A stretch of 7,484 bases of DNA from an uncultured Porphyromonadaceae bacterium. Its GTDB lineage: Bacteria; Bacteroidota; Bacteroidia; Bacteroidales; Muribaculaceae. Position 1 is the first letter of the stretch. Every line of letters begins with the position of its first letter. The position numbers were made by a program, and so were the translations under genes. The DNA lies in the NCBI GenBank assembly GCA_947175715.1, contig CAMWOD010000045.1, positions 1 to 7,484 on the forward strand, given 5' to 3'. The notes beneath the pieces were generated by a model. It saw only the letters and a list, made by a program, of their open reading frames with translations. It was not told the DNA's origin and ran no database searches. Shown in pieces: positions 1-7,319 of this stretch.

Positions 1-1
1 C

Positions 2-115
2 ATCTACTACATACAGTCAATGCCCGCTATCTACCTGCTGGCATCCGACGGCACCGTCACCCTCAAGAATCCCACTTTACAAGAGCTTCTATCCTCCCCC
101 TATCTCACTAAGTAA
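2..115 (+). CDS. C-terminal end of a thioredoxin-like protein (partial, 5' end outside window)
   Basis: Only the last 37 codons and the TAA stop (113-115) are present. The readable pattern is SMPAIYLL, then a short turn with D-G-T-V, then L-K-N-P, then a leucine-rich helix. In thioredoxin-fold proteins, and notably in the TlpA/DUF5106-like proteins common in Bacteroidales, this is the cis-proline strand followed by the last beta-hairpin and helix. The proline in S-M-P would be the cis-proline next to the active site; the CxxC region would lie upstream and is not visible. These proteins usually reduce or oxidise disulfides in the periplasm, but a tail cannot show whether this one is catalytic. 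The gene is convergent with the fimbrial operon and functionally unrelated as far as can be seen. The alternative is any other beta-alpha protein with a similar end. Confidence 0.6.
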   Translation: MYYIQSMPAIYLLASDGTVTLKNPTLQELLSSPYLTK

Positions 116-3100
116 TTACTGAAGGACGGGACGTATAGGCAGGGCATCGCTACCGTTTTCTCTAAACATGTTACCCGTCGGGTAATTGCTCACCTGATTG
201 TTGGTGGCGTTGAAGTCAAGCCCCAAGTTTTCCTTACCATAGGTATCAAAGCCGCAGTCAACCCAATAAATGCCACCATAGTTATCGGGTAAGCGATATG
301 CCAACGGACGGTAGTTATCTGTTATCTTATTATATGTATTACCCTTTGATCCGCCTGCTGCAGGATTATTATCGCCACCCAGACGGCCTGTAACGTCGCC
401 GTAGGCAAGCAGACCATAACCATATCGTCCGGCCAAGCTTCCATTTGATCCGGCATACCACTCATAATTTATTCGACGGGCATACCCTGTAGCACCGAAC
501 GGGAAAAATATATTATCACCGTGTCCGAGGCAATACACCACAGCACCCCGCACACCACACGCACTTGGTAGTCCTGTGTTTTTTAAATCACGGAAGTTTG
601 ATGCCTCATTTGTGCTAAGCACGCCTGATGCTCCATCGCCATAAGTGATTCCGAAGGCGATCTGCACGTCATTATTATCGAGCAAGTCATTCTTTACCTC
701 TGTTGCGGTGGGTAGTCGATAGCCGTTTTTCGTAAGCACATTGTTTTCGTAAAACGCCTTTCCCGCAGCAATCGTTGGTTGATTTGTACGATAGATATTA
801 TCCCAGTACCACACCCTGGACGTATTGGTGGTGACCAACTCGTATGGATCGTCCCAATTTGGGCGTTGGCCCTGTTGGAATCTGCCGCCGTAATCCGTGC
901 GATAATTGTTTGACTCGGCGATAGGATAACGCGTGTTACCGTTGTAGCGGAAGAAACTACCCACCGACAGGGGTGATTTTGTAAGTTCGGTATCGGAGTA
1001 TACGTTGTACGACAACCACTTTAGACCACCCTTGGAGAACTGTACAGGGCCATAACCCTGGCGCACGATAATCTTATGCACGCATTGGTTGTTGTTGTAA
1101 CGCACAGTAATAATGGCACCTATTGCCTGATCACTGCCGACGGTGCGGTTGGGCGTATAGGTGAAGTTGATCTCTGACTCTGTCTTTCCGGTTACACGGT
1201 TTCCTTCGCCTGTTGCTACTTGCGAGCCAGTGGTAAGTCTCACAAGACCGTAGGGATCTCGCTCGATCTCAGCACTCCACGGGCCATGCGACACTACGGG
1301 CTCATAGCTCTGGTCGCCCATTGGCGTACGCAAGGTTGACATAAGGCGCACTTTGAAAGGCTGTCGGTTGTCGTGCCTGCGATAAATAGCGCGCGGATTA
1401 TCGATACGCGGCACCTGCATCACCGTGGTGTAGCAAGTGTCCTGGTAAGGGGGGTATTGGTCGGCCTTCGAACTGTCGAGCGCCACAAAACGCATCACCG
1501 TACGAACGTAGGCTTTGCGCATATGATCGAAATAAGGATTTCCACCGGTATATACAGCCCAGTTTACACCGAGCGACTTGGCGCGGGTGTAAAGAGGCAC
1601 CAATATGGAGTAGTTACGCTCTCCATTAAGCTTGTTAATCTGAAGGTGTACAGAATATGTTCCATCAAGTTCCGAGCCGAGTGTTTTGCCCGTTTCCGGT
1701 GTATTATCCTGTGGGAATGCCTCACTCGGAACACTTGGATCGCCAAGAATGCGACGTCCGTCAGACCCTTCAGTATCATTCTCCACAGCATCAAAATATA
1801 CATGGCGGGCATTATAAACAAGATTAGTCAGACCTGTATCTGACTGATCTTCATGAAAGTCATACGAACGAGTATCTGATTTACGCAGAGAGAGGAAACC
1901 AAATTCACAGTTGGGTGCATTAATTTTGCGATCAGGGTCATTTATATCTGTGTCGTATTTTGGATTTACATAGAAGCCTTCGGAGTTCATCTGCATACGC
2001 CAGGCCTTCTTGTTGTAGACATCATATCCTCGCGCGTCGACACCCTCAGCATCATCGGGGCGCCATTCGTTCTGGAGTATCACCGCATCGACGCACTGCA
2101 GCTTGTACCCTGGGCGTGGTGTGCTGCGCACAACGTAAGAATGTGACTGGTTGTAGAAGTATGACACGTAGGCGGTATCGGGTGCTACCGATCCAGGCTT
2201 TGCCTCCTCCTGATAGTCGATATGCCAGTCGTAGTCGTTGGCATACCCCTTGAACTGGAGTGTGAGCTTGTAGTGGCGGTTGCGCATAGCGTCGTAGTCG
2301 GTGTCGGTATCCTGACCGAGCATAAAGCGATAGCGTATCGCACCGCGGCCCGGTCGCACCGAGTCTTGCGACACATAATAGCCCTCTACCTCGATGTATG
2401 AGCCGAAAGGTTTCTCGTCTTTCCAACCTGATCCGGGTTTTGTCTGATCGGGCTCGGGAAAGTCGATTTCGAGATCGTTGTCGGCATCCTGCTTCTTCGA
2501 CTTCCCCTTATGCTGCATATTCTCATAGAAATACAGTGCTTCGACATTCTCACCATGCTCGTAGGCAAGTCGCTTCTGTGCGGTATTGTACAGATCGCCT
2601 GAGGGATCACCATTTTTATCGCTGTTGAATCCGAATATGGAGTCACCCGAGGCGATTTTTGCCCACTTCGAATAGTGCAATTTGGCCTGTGATAATGGCT
2701 CGCTGGCGTTTGCCCCGCCGAAATATAAAGTCTCTCCGTCAAGCAGATGATTGGAGATATCGCGGTTTTGCTCACCAGGTGTGTTGTCGCGGCCTATATA
2801 GGCTTGTTCGGGAATATCGCGGATGCTCACCGAGCGCAGATAGATGAATATATTCTCCTTGAGCTGTCGGGTGTCGAACGCCACGGTGACTTTCGAAGCC
2901 ACACGCTTTACCCAGGCATTGAGATGTGTGTTTTCCTTGTTGACTATCACTGCTTCGGGCGCACGGTGGCCGTTGGCGGTGTTGGTACGTGTAAAGTAGC
3001 CAAACATCTGATTGTTGCGTGTGACATCATCGGTCCATGTGACTGAGTGCTTGAGCAGCTTGTCGACCGTATTGTAGTTGGATTGGTCGCCCCACTCCGA

Positions 3101-3514
3101 GGCTATATCGATGTTGGCTACAGCATATATATAGTACCGACCGTAGGGAATCGGCATCCGGAATGTGGCGCGGGCGGTATTGCTCTCAGCCGATACTGTG
3201 CCCTCGGCTTCACCCATGGGACGGCTGTTGTTGTCGTTGACTACATTGAAATTGTCAATCTTGTCGCATGCCACCAGTTCTTCCGATGTATTGTAGCGTA
3301 GTATATATAGTGTCTCAATATCGCGAATAGCACTACCCGAAGCGCGCGAGCTCAACTGCGTGTCGCCGAAGGGCACGAAGTTGACAGTGGCTTCGACCAG
3401 AGCCTCACCCTCGCCTATGACGAAGTCTCCGACCGGGAAGTCGTCTTGACAGGCCGATAGCGACATAAGCGCAAGAGTAAGTATTAACGAATATATATAT
3501 TGAATCTTATGCAT
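116..3514 (-). CDS. DUF4906-type modular fimbrial lipoprotein, probable tip adhesin
   Basis: The precursor is 1132 aa. Residues 1-22 form a lipoprotein signal peptide (K3, hydrophobic 6-19, lipobox L-S-A-C with Cys22). R57-A58 is a likely maturation site. Residues about 38-260 resemble the N-terminal beta-sandwich of FimB/Mfa-type subunits. Residues about 280-435 match the DUF4906 pattern I know from Bacteroides proteins (LYFYENMQ near 327-334, SYIEVEGYYVS at 372-382, YRFMLG at 395-400, HYKLTLQFKGYANDYDWHI at 414-432). Residues 442-720 are beta-rich and unassigned. Residues about 720-820 look like a BACON/Ig-like module (GPWSAEI, then HKIIVRQGY). Residues about 821-1132 look like a FISUMP or C-type-lectin-like domain (W833, GYRLPTATE at 931-939, FFPFGATGY at 1003-1011, final LPIRPV). 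By analogy with P. gingivalis FimC-E and Mfa3-5, a large, last-encoded modular subunit is expected at the fimbrial tip. The ligand is unknown. It starts 23 bases after the middle gene, so it is probably co-transcribed. Family assignment is firm; the tip role is inferred. Confidence 0.85.
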   Translation of the reverse strand: MHKIQYIYSLILTLALMSLSACQDDFPVGDFVIGEGEALVEATVNFVPFGDTQLSSRASGSAIRDIETLYILRYNTSEELVACDKIDNFNVVNDNNSRPMGEAEGTVSAESNTARATFRMPIPYGRYYIYAVANIDIASEWGDQSNYNTVDKLLKHSVTWTDDVTRNNQMFGYFTRTNTANGHRAPEAVIVNKENTHLNAWVKRVASKVTVAFDTRQLKENIFIYLRSVSIRDIPEQAYIGRDNTPGEQNRDISNHLLDGETLYFGGANASEPLSQAKLHYSKWAKIASGDSIFGFNSDKNGDPSGDLYNTAQKRLAYEHGENVEALYFYENMQHKGKSKKQDADNDLEIDFPEPDQTKPGSGWKDEKPFGSYIEVEGYYVSQDSVRPGRGAIRYRFMLGQDTDTDYDAMRNRHYKLTLQFKGYANDYDWHIDYQEEAKPGSVAPDTAYVSYFYNQSHSYVVRSTPRPGYKLQCVDAVILQNEWRPDDAEGVDARGYDVYNKKAWRMQMNSEGFYVNPKYDTDINDPDRKINAPNCEFGFLSLRKSDTRSYDFHEDQSDTGLTNLVYNARHVYFDAVENDTEGSDGRRILGDPSVPSEAFPQDNTPETGKTLGSELDGTYSVHLQINKLNGERNYSILVPLYTRAKSLGVNWAVYTGGNPYFDHMRKAYVRTVMRFVALDSSKADQYPPYQDTCYTTVMQVPRIDNPRAIYRRHDNRQPFKVRLMSTLRTPMGDQSYEPVVSHGPWSAEIERDPYGLVRLTTGSQVATGEGNRVTGKTESEINFTYTPNRTVGSDQAIGAIITVRYNNNQCVHKIIVRQGYGPVQFSKGGLKWLSYNVYSDTELTKSPLSVGSFFRYNGNTRYPIAESNNYRTDYGGRFQQGQRPNWDDPYELVTTNTSRVWYWDNIYRTNQPTIAAGKAFYENNVLTKNGYRLPTATEVKNDLLDNNDVQIAFGITYGDGASGVLSTNEASNFRDLKNTGLPSACGVRGAVVYCLGHGDNIFFPFGATGYARRINYEWYAGSNGSLAGRYGYGLLAYGDVTGRLGGDNNPAAGGSKGNTYNKITDNYRPLAYRLPDNYGGIYWVDCGFDTYGKENLGLDFNATNNQVSNYPTGNMFRENGSDALPIRPVLQ

Positions 3515-3537
3515 GTTATCTTTGTGGAAATAAAGGT

Positions 3538-5196
3538 TTAAGGCGCTGGATACGGATTGGTTATCGTGGGCGGTAGATCTTCTCGTGTCGGTATATCGTC
3601 ATACCACACATCGGTGTAGCTTTGGTAGTAATATGCCTTCCCGGTGGGCACAAATATGTTGCCACCCTTATTCATCAGCTCAATGTAGATTACATAACCT
3701 GGCTCGTTGATTGAAAAGACTGTTCGCACGTATGTCTTACGGTCGGGGGCAAGCTGCACCTGGCGGTTTGGGTCGTAGTAGAAATACACTACGTTGCCTC
3801 GTCCCGGGAAGCGGGTCTGAACTATCTGATAGCCAGTTGCCGCATCAAGTGTCTTTGTAGGATCATCGATTTCGGTAGCTCTATCAGGTGCAAGGCATGC
3901 TTCAGTCTTAGGATTACGGTAGTAAATCACTGTAGAGTCGGACACATTGACTACAGGCTCAAAGTTGTTCAAATCATCATCAGGCATGGGTGGCAGCAAT
4001 CCGAAATCGGGATTGAGCACGGTCTCGGCATAGGGCACTACGACAACCTGGATATCAAACTCATTTGTACGCGACAGTGTGTAGCGATACCAATAGTTGC
4101 GGCGCAGGTCGAAGGCATCGCCTACATTGCTGCCGGCAGGTGGTTTCTGATAGTATTTGAAGTCAACATAATATGTACTGCCGTCGGAATAGCCTACCAA
4201 AAGTCGCGACTTTTCACTATCACTGCGGCCTACGTTGAGAAATTCGGGCACATAGCACACAAAACTGCCATCGGCATTGCGCGAGAACGAGAGCGGTACA
4301 TCCGATTCACTCCCCTCTGGTATTGTCAGCGATGAGTTGTAATCGGCCTCATAGCTGTTTTTCACATAGTCGTCCTGATGTTTCACCCCGGCTGGAGCCA
4401 TGGCGTAACGGGTGTTGTAGCGGGTCAACGTTACGCTCTGTATTTCATCTTCACTTACGGGATTGTCGAGCACCTCTACCTTGGCCAACGCACGCAGCAG
4501 ATGGAGCTTGTCATGGAGCATGACCAGTGACATAGGTCGCAGCTCGACGTTGTCAAACTGCACGATTCCGAACATCGGAATGCGCGAATCGGCAGTCAGC
4601 TCGGCCGGCCATGCCGTGCCATAGTCGGCTACTGCAGCCTGCGACTCTACGATATCAGCAAGCGTGCTCTCTCCGGGCACAAGGCCGGTGGGATAGCTGC
4701 CATACCAGTTGGCGAGCATCAGCAGCTTGAAACTGCTGTTATTGTAGATGTCGTAGAAGGCTTTGCTGACTTCAAAGCGCATTTCGTAGGTCTTCGATCC
4801 TGGAGCCGCGCTGACCAGCATGATATCAGCATCGGCTATCTCCTCGATAAGGCGGTTGGAGGTATCGAGCAGATATACGCGATAATCGGGTGTGTCACCG
4901 GCGATATGGATATAGTTTTCATAACCCTGTCCGGGGTCATAGTCGCCTGCGGGAGTCGCACGGCCTATATTGCCAGTGGTTTCCCCCAGTTTGATATAAA
5001 GCCCAAGTTCGCATGTGCCCTCATAGTCGTCACCTCCCCCGTTGTCGGGCTCGTCGGACGATGAAGAGCATGATGAAAACCCTGCCATCAGAACCGTCAC
5101 AACAACCAGCCACATAGCCACAACGACCTTCGACAGGCACCATTGCGCACCTGTCGTGATCGAAGCTGAAATATGTCTAAGCTTTGGTTGGAGCAT
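3538..5196 (-). CDS. Fimbrillin-family (FimA/Mfa superfamily) accessory subunit lipoprotein
   Basis: The precursor is 552 aa. The signal peptide is long: a 27-residue n-region (K5, R7, H8, K23), a hydrophobic core at 24-40, then F-S-S-C with Cys43, followed by a Ser/Asp/Gly linker. G-R-A-T at 78-81 copies the Arg-cleavage site of mature fimbrillins. Residues 62-240 fit the N-terminal fimbrillin sandwich (L-G-L-Y-I-K, DYRVYLLDTSNRLIEEI at 104-120, FKLLMLANW at 156-164, LRALAKVEVLD at 234-244). Residues 245-398 fit the second domain (RRNYWYRYTLSR at 365-376, DIQVVVVPYA at 381-390). The fimbrillin pattern ends near G399, but about 150 residues follow, with two copies of a LAPDR(A/K)T motif. This argues for a specialised minor or adaptor subunit rather than a second shaft protein. 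An anchor role (FimB/Mfa2) is possible, but those anchors are not Arg-processed. Met28 is an alternative start, but it would remove all basic residues from the signal peptide, so 5196 is preferred. Confidence 0.8.
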   Translation of the reverse strand: MLQPKLRHISASITTGAQWCLSKVVVAMWLVVVTVLMAGFSSCSSSSDEPDNGGGDDYEGTCELGLYIKLGETTGNIGRATPAGDYDPGQGYENYIHIAGDTPDYRVYLLDTSNRLIEEIADADIMLVSAAPGSKTYEMRFEVSKAFYDIYNNSSFKLLMLANWYGSYPTGLVPGESTLADIVESQAAVADYGTAWPAELTADSRIPMFGIVQFDNVELRPMSLVMLHDKLHLLRALAKVEVLDNPVSEDEIQSVTLTRYNTRYAMAPAGVKHQDDYVKNSYEADYNSSLTIPEGSESDVPLSFSRNADGSFVCYVPEFLNVGRSDSEKSRLLVGYSDGSTYYVDFKYYQKPPAGSNVGDAFDLRRNYWYRYTLSRTNEFDIQVVVVPYAETVLNPDFGLLPPMPDDDLNNFEPVVNVSDSTVIYYRNPKTEACLAPDRATEIDDPTKTLDAATGYQIVQTRFPGRGNVVYFYYDPNRQVQLAPDRKTYVRTVFSINEPGYVIYIELMNKGGNIFVPTGKAYYYQSYTDVWYDDIPTREDLPPTITNPYPAP

Positions 5197-5250
5197 TCTA
5201 TTCTATTACAAAATATGGCATATATACATCGCGATGTCTACATCACATCA
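5197..5250 (-). other. 54-base intergenic spacer between major and accessory subunit genes
   Basis: The spacer is AT-rich and contains a perfect 12-base palindrome ACATCGCGATGT (5227-5238) and an overlapping GATGT-CT-ACATC inverted repeat (5234-5245). Neither is followed by a T-run, so this is not an intrinsic terminator. A small RNA structure after the highly expressed shaft gene could reduce read-through or protect the upstream mRNA, which would help set the excess of major over minor subunit. That role is inference. Confidence 0.3.
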
Positions 5251-7098
5251 TCAGTTGAGCGGCACATCCTGGTCAAGTACCTTCCAGGATAAGATGTTGA
5301 TGTCGGCACCGAGATAATATTCGGGAATTTCAGGTTTCGGAATGATAATCTCTTCGGGGTTGTTGACAGCTACACCGATACGCATGATCTTGGTAATGTT
5401 GAGCTTATACCAGTGGTTACGCACCACGCCGTAGTAGCCCTCCATATCGATGGTGTTGCCTACGGTGGCCTGGTGGCCGATAGGAATGTTGTAGTACATA
5501 GCGCCGTTGTTGTAACGTGTCGCTTCACGACCTGCCTGCGCGGCATCGACGGCAGCTATAAAACTGTCAACCGAAACAGGCTCAAAGCTATCCTCGCTTG
5601 TCAGGTCGATTGCCGTACTCTTTATCTTCCATAGCTCAACACCGGTGAGTGCTGTGGGGTCGGCGCACACCACCTTGGTGGCCGAAGCGTCGCTGTGCGA
5701 GCAAGTAAAGCCAGCAGTCGATGTGTACTTAGTGAACACGGTTTCACCATCAGCGTTTTGCGACCTGGTGTAGAACGGGCCTGCAAGGTTGAGCACATAC
5801 CTGACATACGCATCTTCGAAGAAAAGCACGCCATTGTGAAGCACCATTGTCAACCCGCTACCATTTTCATCGCACAGCTCGGCCTGCAGTAGCACGGATG
5901 TAACCTTAGAGTGATCCACTTTAGCCACTTGGGTCGGTACGCCCCCGATCATTTCTGTAACCGTGGTGTTGATCTTGCTCGGAATGTTGGTGTTTTCATT
6001 GCAGTAAGCCGCAACAGCCGCATTTTCACCCTTAGCGAACGGAACGGAAAGATCATTATAAGTTACAAAATTGTGGGTATCCTCGCTGATGTCTTTACCG
6101 TAGCCGACGCTCTTTCCCCAGAAGCTGCGGAAGAAAAGTCCGGCATTCCATGTACTTGTGTTACCCCATGCCGGGAAAGTGGTTTCAGCGTTCCAGCCGT
6201 CGAGATTCTTTGACACGTAAGAGTTCTTGGCGGTGACGTTTAAGCCCCAATTGCTGAACTTAGCGTAGAGCTTAGTTTCAGCGACATTCTGTTCAGAACC
6301 CTCGTGATTAGTATTATCGCCACCGGCAACTGTCACAGGAAGCGCATAAATCACCGAGCCATCCGGCAGAGTCTTCGACTCGAGCGAGGCGTCAAGCGTC
6401 ACCTGAACCTTCACGGCAAGACGCTCTACATATACATTTACATACTGAGCACCGCCGTTGGCCCCTGAAGCTGTAGGGTCTGACCCGGGAGTCTGCTTCA
6501 AGAAGTTTTCGGGCTGCAGCACGTTAGCATAATAATACTTGTCGGTATGATTAGCATTTGCGCCTCCATAATAGCTGGTTGTAGTCATCATGAAGTTAGC
6601 CGTCTCACCCCAACTGGCCAAAGCCTTGGCCGTGGCTTCAAGAGTAGCCTCGGGATGGTAGTTGACCGGAGCATTGATAACAGTGAGCATGTATTTGGGA
6701 TACCCCACGGCCTGTAACCCCTGGAGCACGATAATATTCTTGCCGAAATGCTCTACATTTGCATCGGGATATGCAGGATTCATACCCCCCTCGCGCCATA
6801 TCGAAGCCTCAAGCTCGGTATAAACACCGTTTTCGTCGAAGAAATAGAAATGGGCGTTATTGATTTTCGATTCATTTTCAGGCGTACCATATGCAAAGCC
6901 ACCATCGGTAGTCGCTCGACCCAAAACATTGGCATCCTGGATGTTGACTGCAATAAATGCTATATCACCGACAGGATCGTAGGGATCGGGCGCCTCATTG
7001 CCGGGCTCATCACTGCCACAGGCCACAAGAACGACCACCATTATCGCCGCCAATAATATATTTATTAGTTGTTTCAGCTTAAAAACAAGTTGACACAT
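5251..7098 (-). CDS. Mfa1-family major fimbrial subunit (fimbrillin) precursor
   Basis: The precursor is 615 aa, somewhat longer than P. gingivalis Mfa1 (about 560). The signal peptide is residues 1-26 (K7, K9, hydrophobic 11-26, L-V-A-C) with Cys27 as the lipidated residue. L-G-R-A-T at 59-63 matches the known maturation site after which Arg-specific proteolysis releases the mature pilin; the following FAYGTPENESKINNAHFYFFD (68-88) is the usual start of the first beta-sandwich. Conserved points further on are YVERLAVKVQV (223-233), GLFFRSFWGKS (320-330), YYGVVRNHWYKLNI (555-568), and the ending Y-Y-L-G-A-D-I-N-I-L-S-W-K-V (594-607), which is the C-terminal strand region characteristic of Mfa1 shaft subunits. 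The protein should be exported as a lipoprotein, trimmed at the surface, and polymerised by donor-strand exchange. It is the first gene of the operon, as fimA and mfa1 are. Mature cysteines are C366, C409, C466 and C478. ATG 7098 follows an A-rich AGAGAGAATTAAATA. Confidence 0.92.
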   Translation of the reverse strand: MCQLVFKLKQLINILLAAIMVVVLVACGSDEPGNEAPDPYDPVGDIAFIAVNIQDANVLGRATTDGGFAYGTPENESKINNAHFYFFDENGVYTELEASIWREGGMNPAYPDANVEHFGKNIIVLQGLQAVGYPKYMLTVINAPVNYHPEATLEATAKALASWGETANFMMTTTSYYGGANANHTDKYYYANVLQPENFLKQTPGSDPTASGANGGAQYVNVYVERLAVKVQVTLDASLESKTLPDGSVIYALPVTVAGGDNTNHEGSEQNVAETKLYAKFSNWGLNVTAKNSYVSKNLDGWNAETTFPAWGNTSTWNAGLFFRSFWGKSVGYGKDISEDTHNFVTYNDLSVPFAKGENAAVAAYCNENTNIPSKINTTVTEMIGGVPTQVAKVDHSKVTSVLLQAELCDENGSGLTMVLHNGVLFFEDAYVRYVLNLAGPFYTRSQNADGETVFTKYTSTAGFTCSHSDASATKVVCADPTALTGVELWKIKSTAIDLTSEDSFEPVSVDSFIAAVDAAQAGREATRYNNGAMYYNIPIGHQATVGNTIDMEGYYGVVRNHWYKLNITKIMRIGVAVNNPEEIIIPKPEIPEYYLGADINILSWKVLDQDVPLN

Positions 7099-7189
7099 TA
7101 TTTAATTCTCTCTGTTCTATTAAGTTGTCGGTTCTCTAAGGCAGATCGCACTACGGCTGTGTTCGGTATTGAGTGTTGATAGGATTAGT

Positions 7190-7309
7190 CTATTTGAAAA
7201 TTACAAAATTCCGAATCTTATTGATATGCATGCACCTTATTGGAACGTTCTTCTGTTTTAAAAGTGTTAAATCATTACACCCTGCTAAATCTATATATCG
7301 TCCCGACAT
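7190..7309 (-). other. Possible leader ORF 2 (39 aa), low confidence
   Basis: An ATG at 7309 opens a 39-codon frame that overlaps leader ORF 1 in another frame and stops at TAG (7190-7192), about 90 bases before the major subunit start. The product would be basic (K18, K20, R25, K31, R33, K39) and begin MSGRYIDLAG. It resembles nothing I recognise, has no signal peptide, and its length is attainable by chance. It is listed because it fills the middle of an otherwise unexplained leader. Confidence 0.15.
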
Positions 7310-7319
7310 AGCAAGCCAT
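7275..7319 (-). other. Possible leader peptide ORF 1 (14 aa), low confidence
   Basis: An ATG at 7319, about 10 bases downstream of the predicted transcript start, opens a 14-codon frame encoding MACYVGTIYRFSRV. It ends in two tandem in-frame stops, TAA-TGA. There is no clear ribosome-binding site and no run of one regulatory amino acid, so a classical attenuator peptide is not supported. It may be a chance ORF; the position at the very 5' end and the double stop are the only points in its favour. Confidence 0.15.

Noticed and set aside
47..58. GACGG-CA-CCGTC inverted repeat near the end of the thioredoxin-like gene as a terminator
   Set aside because: The 2-base loop is too small for a stable hairpin of this form, there is no T-run on either strand, and it lies within coding sequence.
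1373..1843. 156-codon plus-strand open frame opposite the tip protein gene
   Set aside because: It lies fully inside a well-supported gene on the other strand, its protein shows no domain, signal peptide or family pattern, and no promoter precedes it. Other antisense frames in the window (for example 5911-6213 and 6748-7056) were rejected for the same reason.
3517..3524. Plus-strand TATCTTTG, a -7-like box between the accessory and tip genes
   Set aside because: It would drive antisense transcription into the accessory subunit gene, has no TTTG at the expected -33 position, and an 8-base degenerate motif is expected by chance.
7226..7233. TGCATGCA palindrome in the leader
   Set aside because: An 8-base palindrome with no spacing partner or related site nearby is not enough to call an operator.
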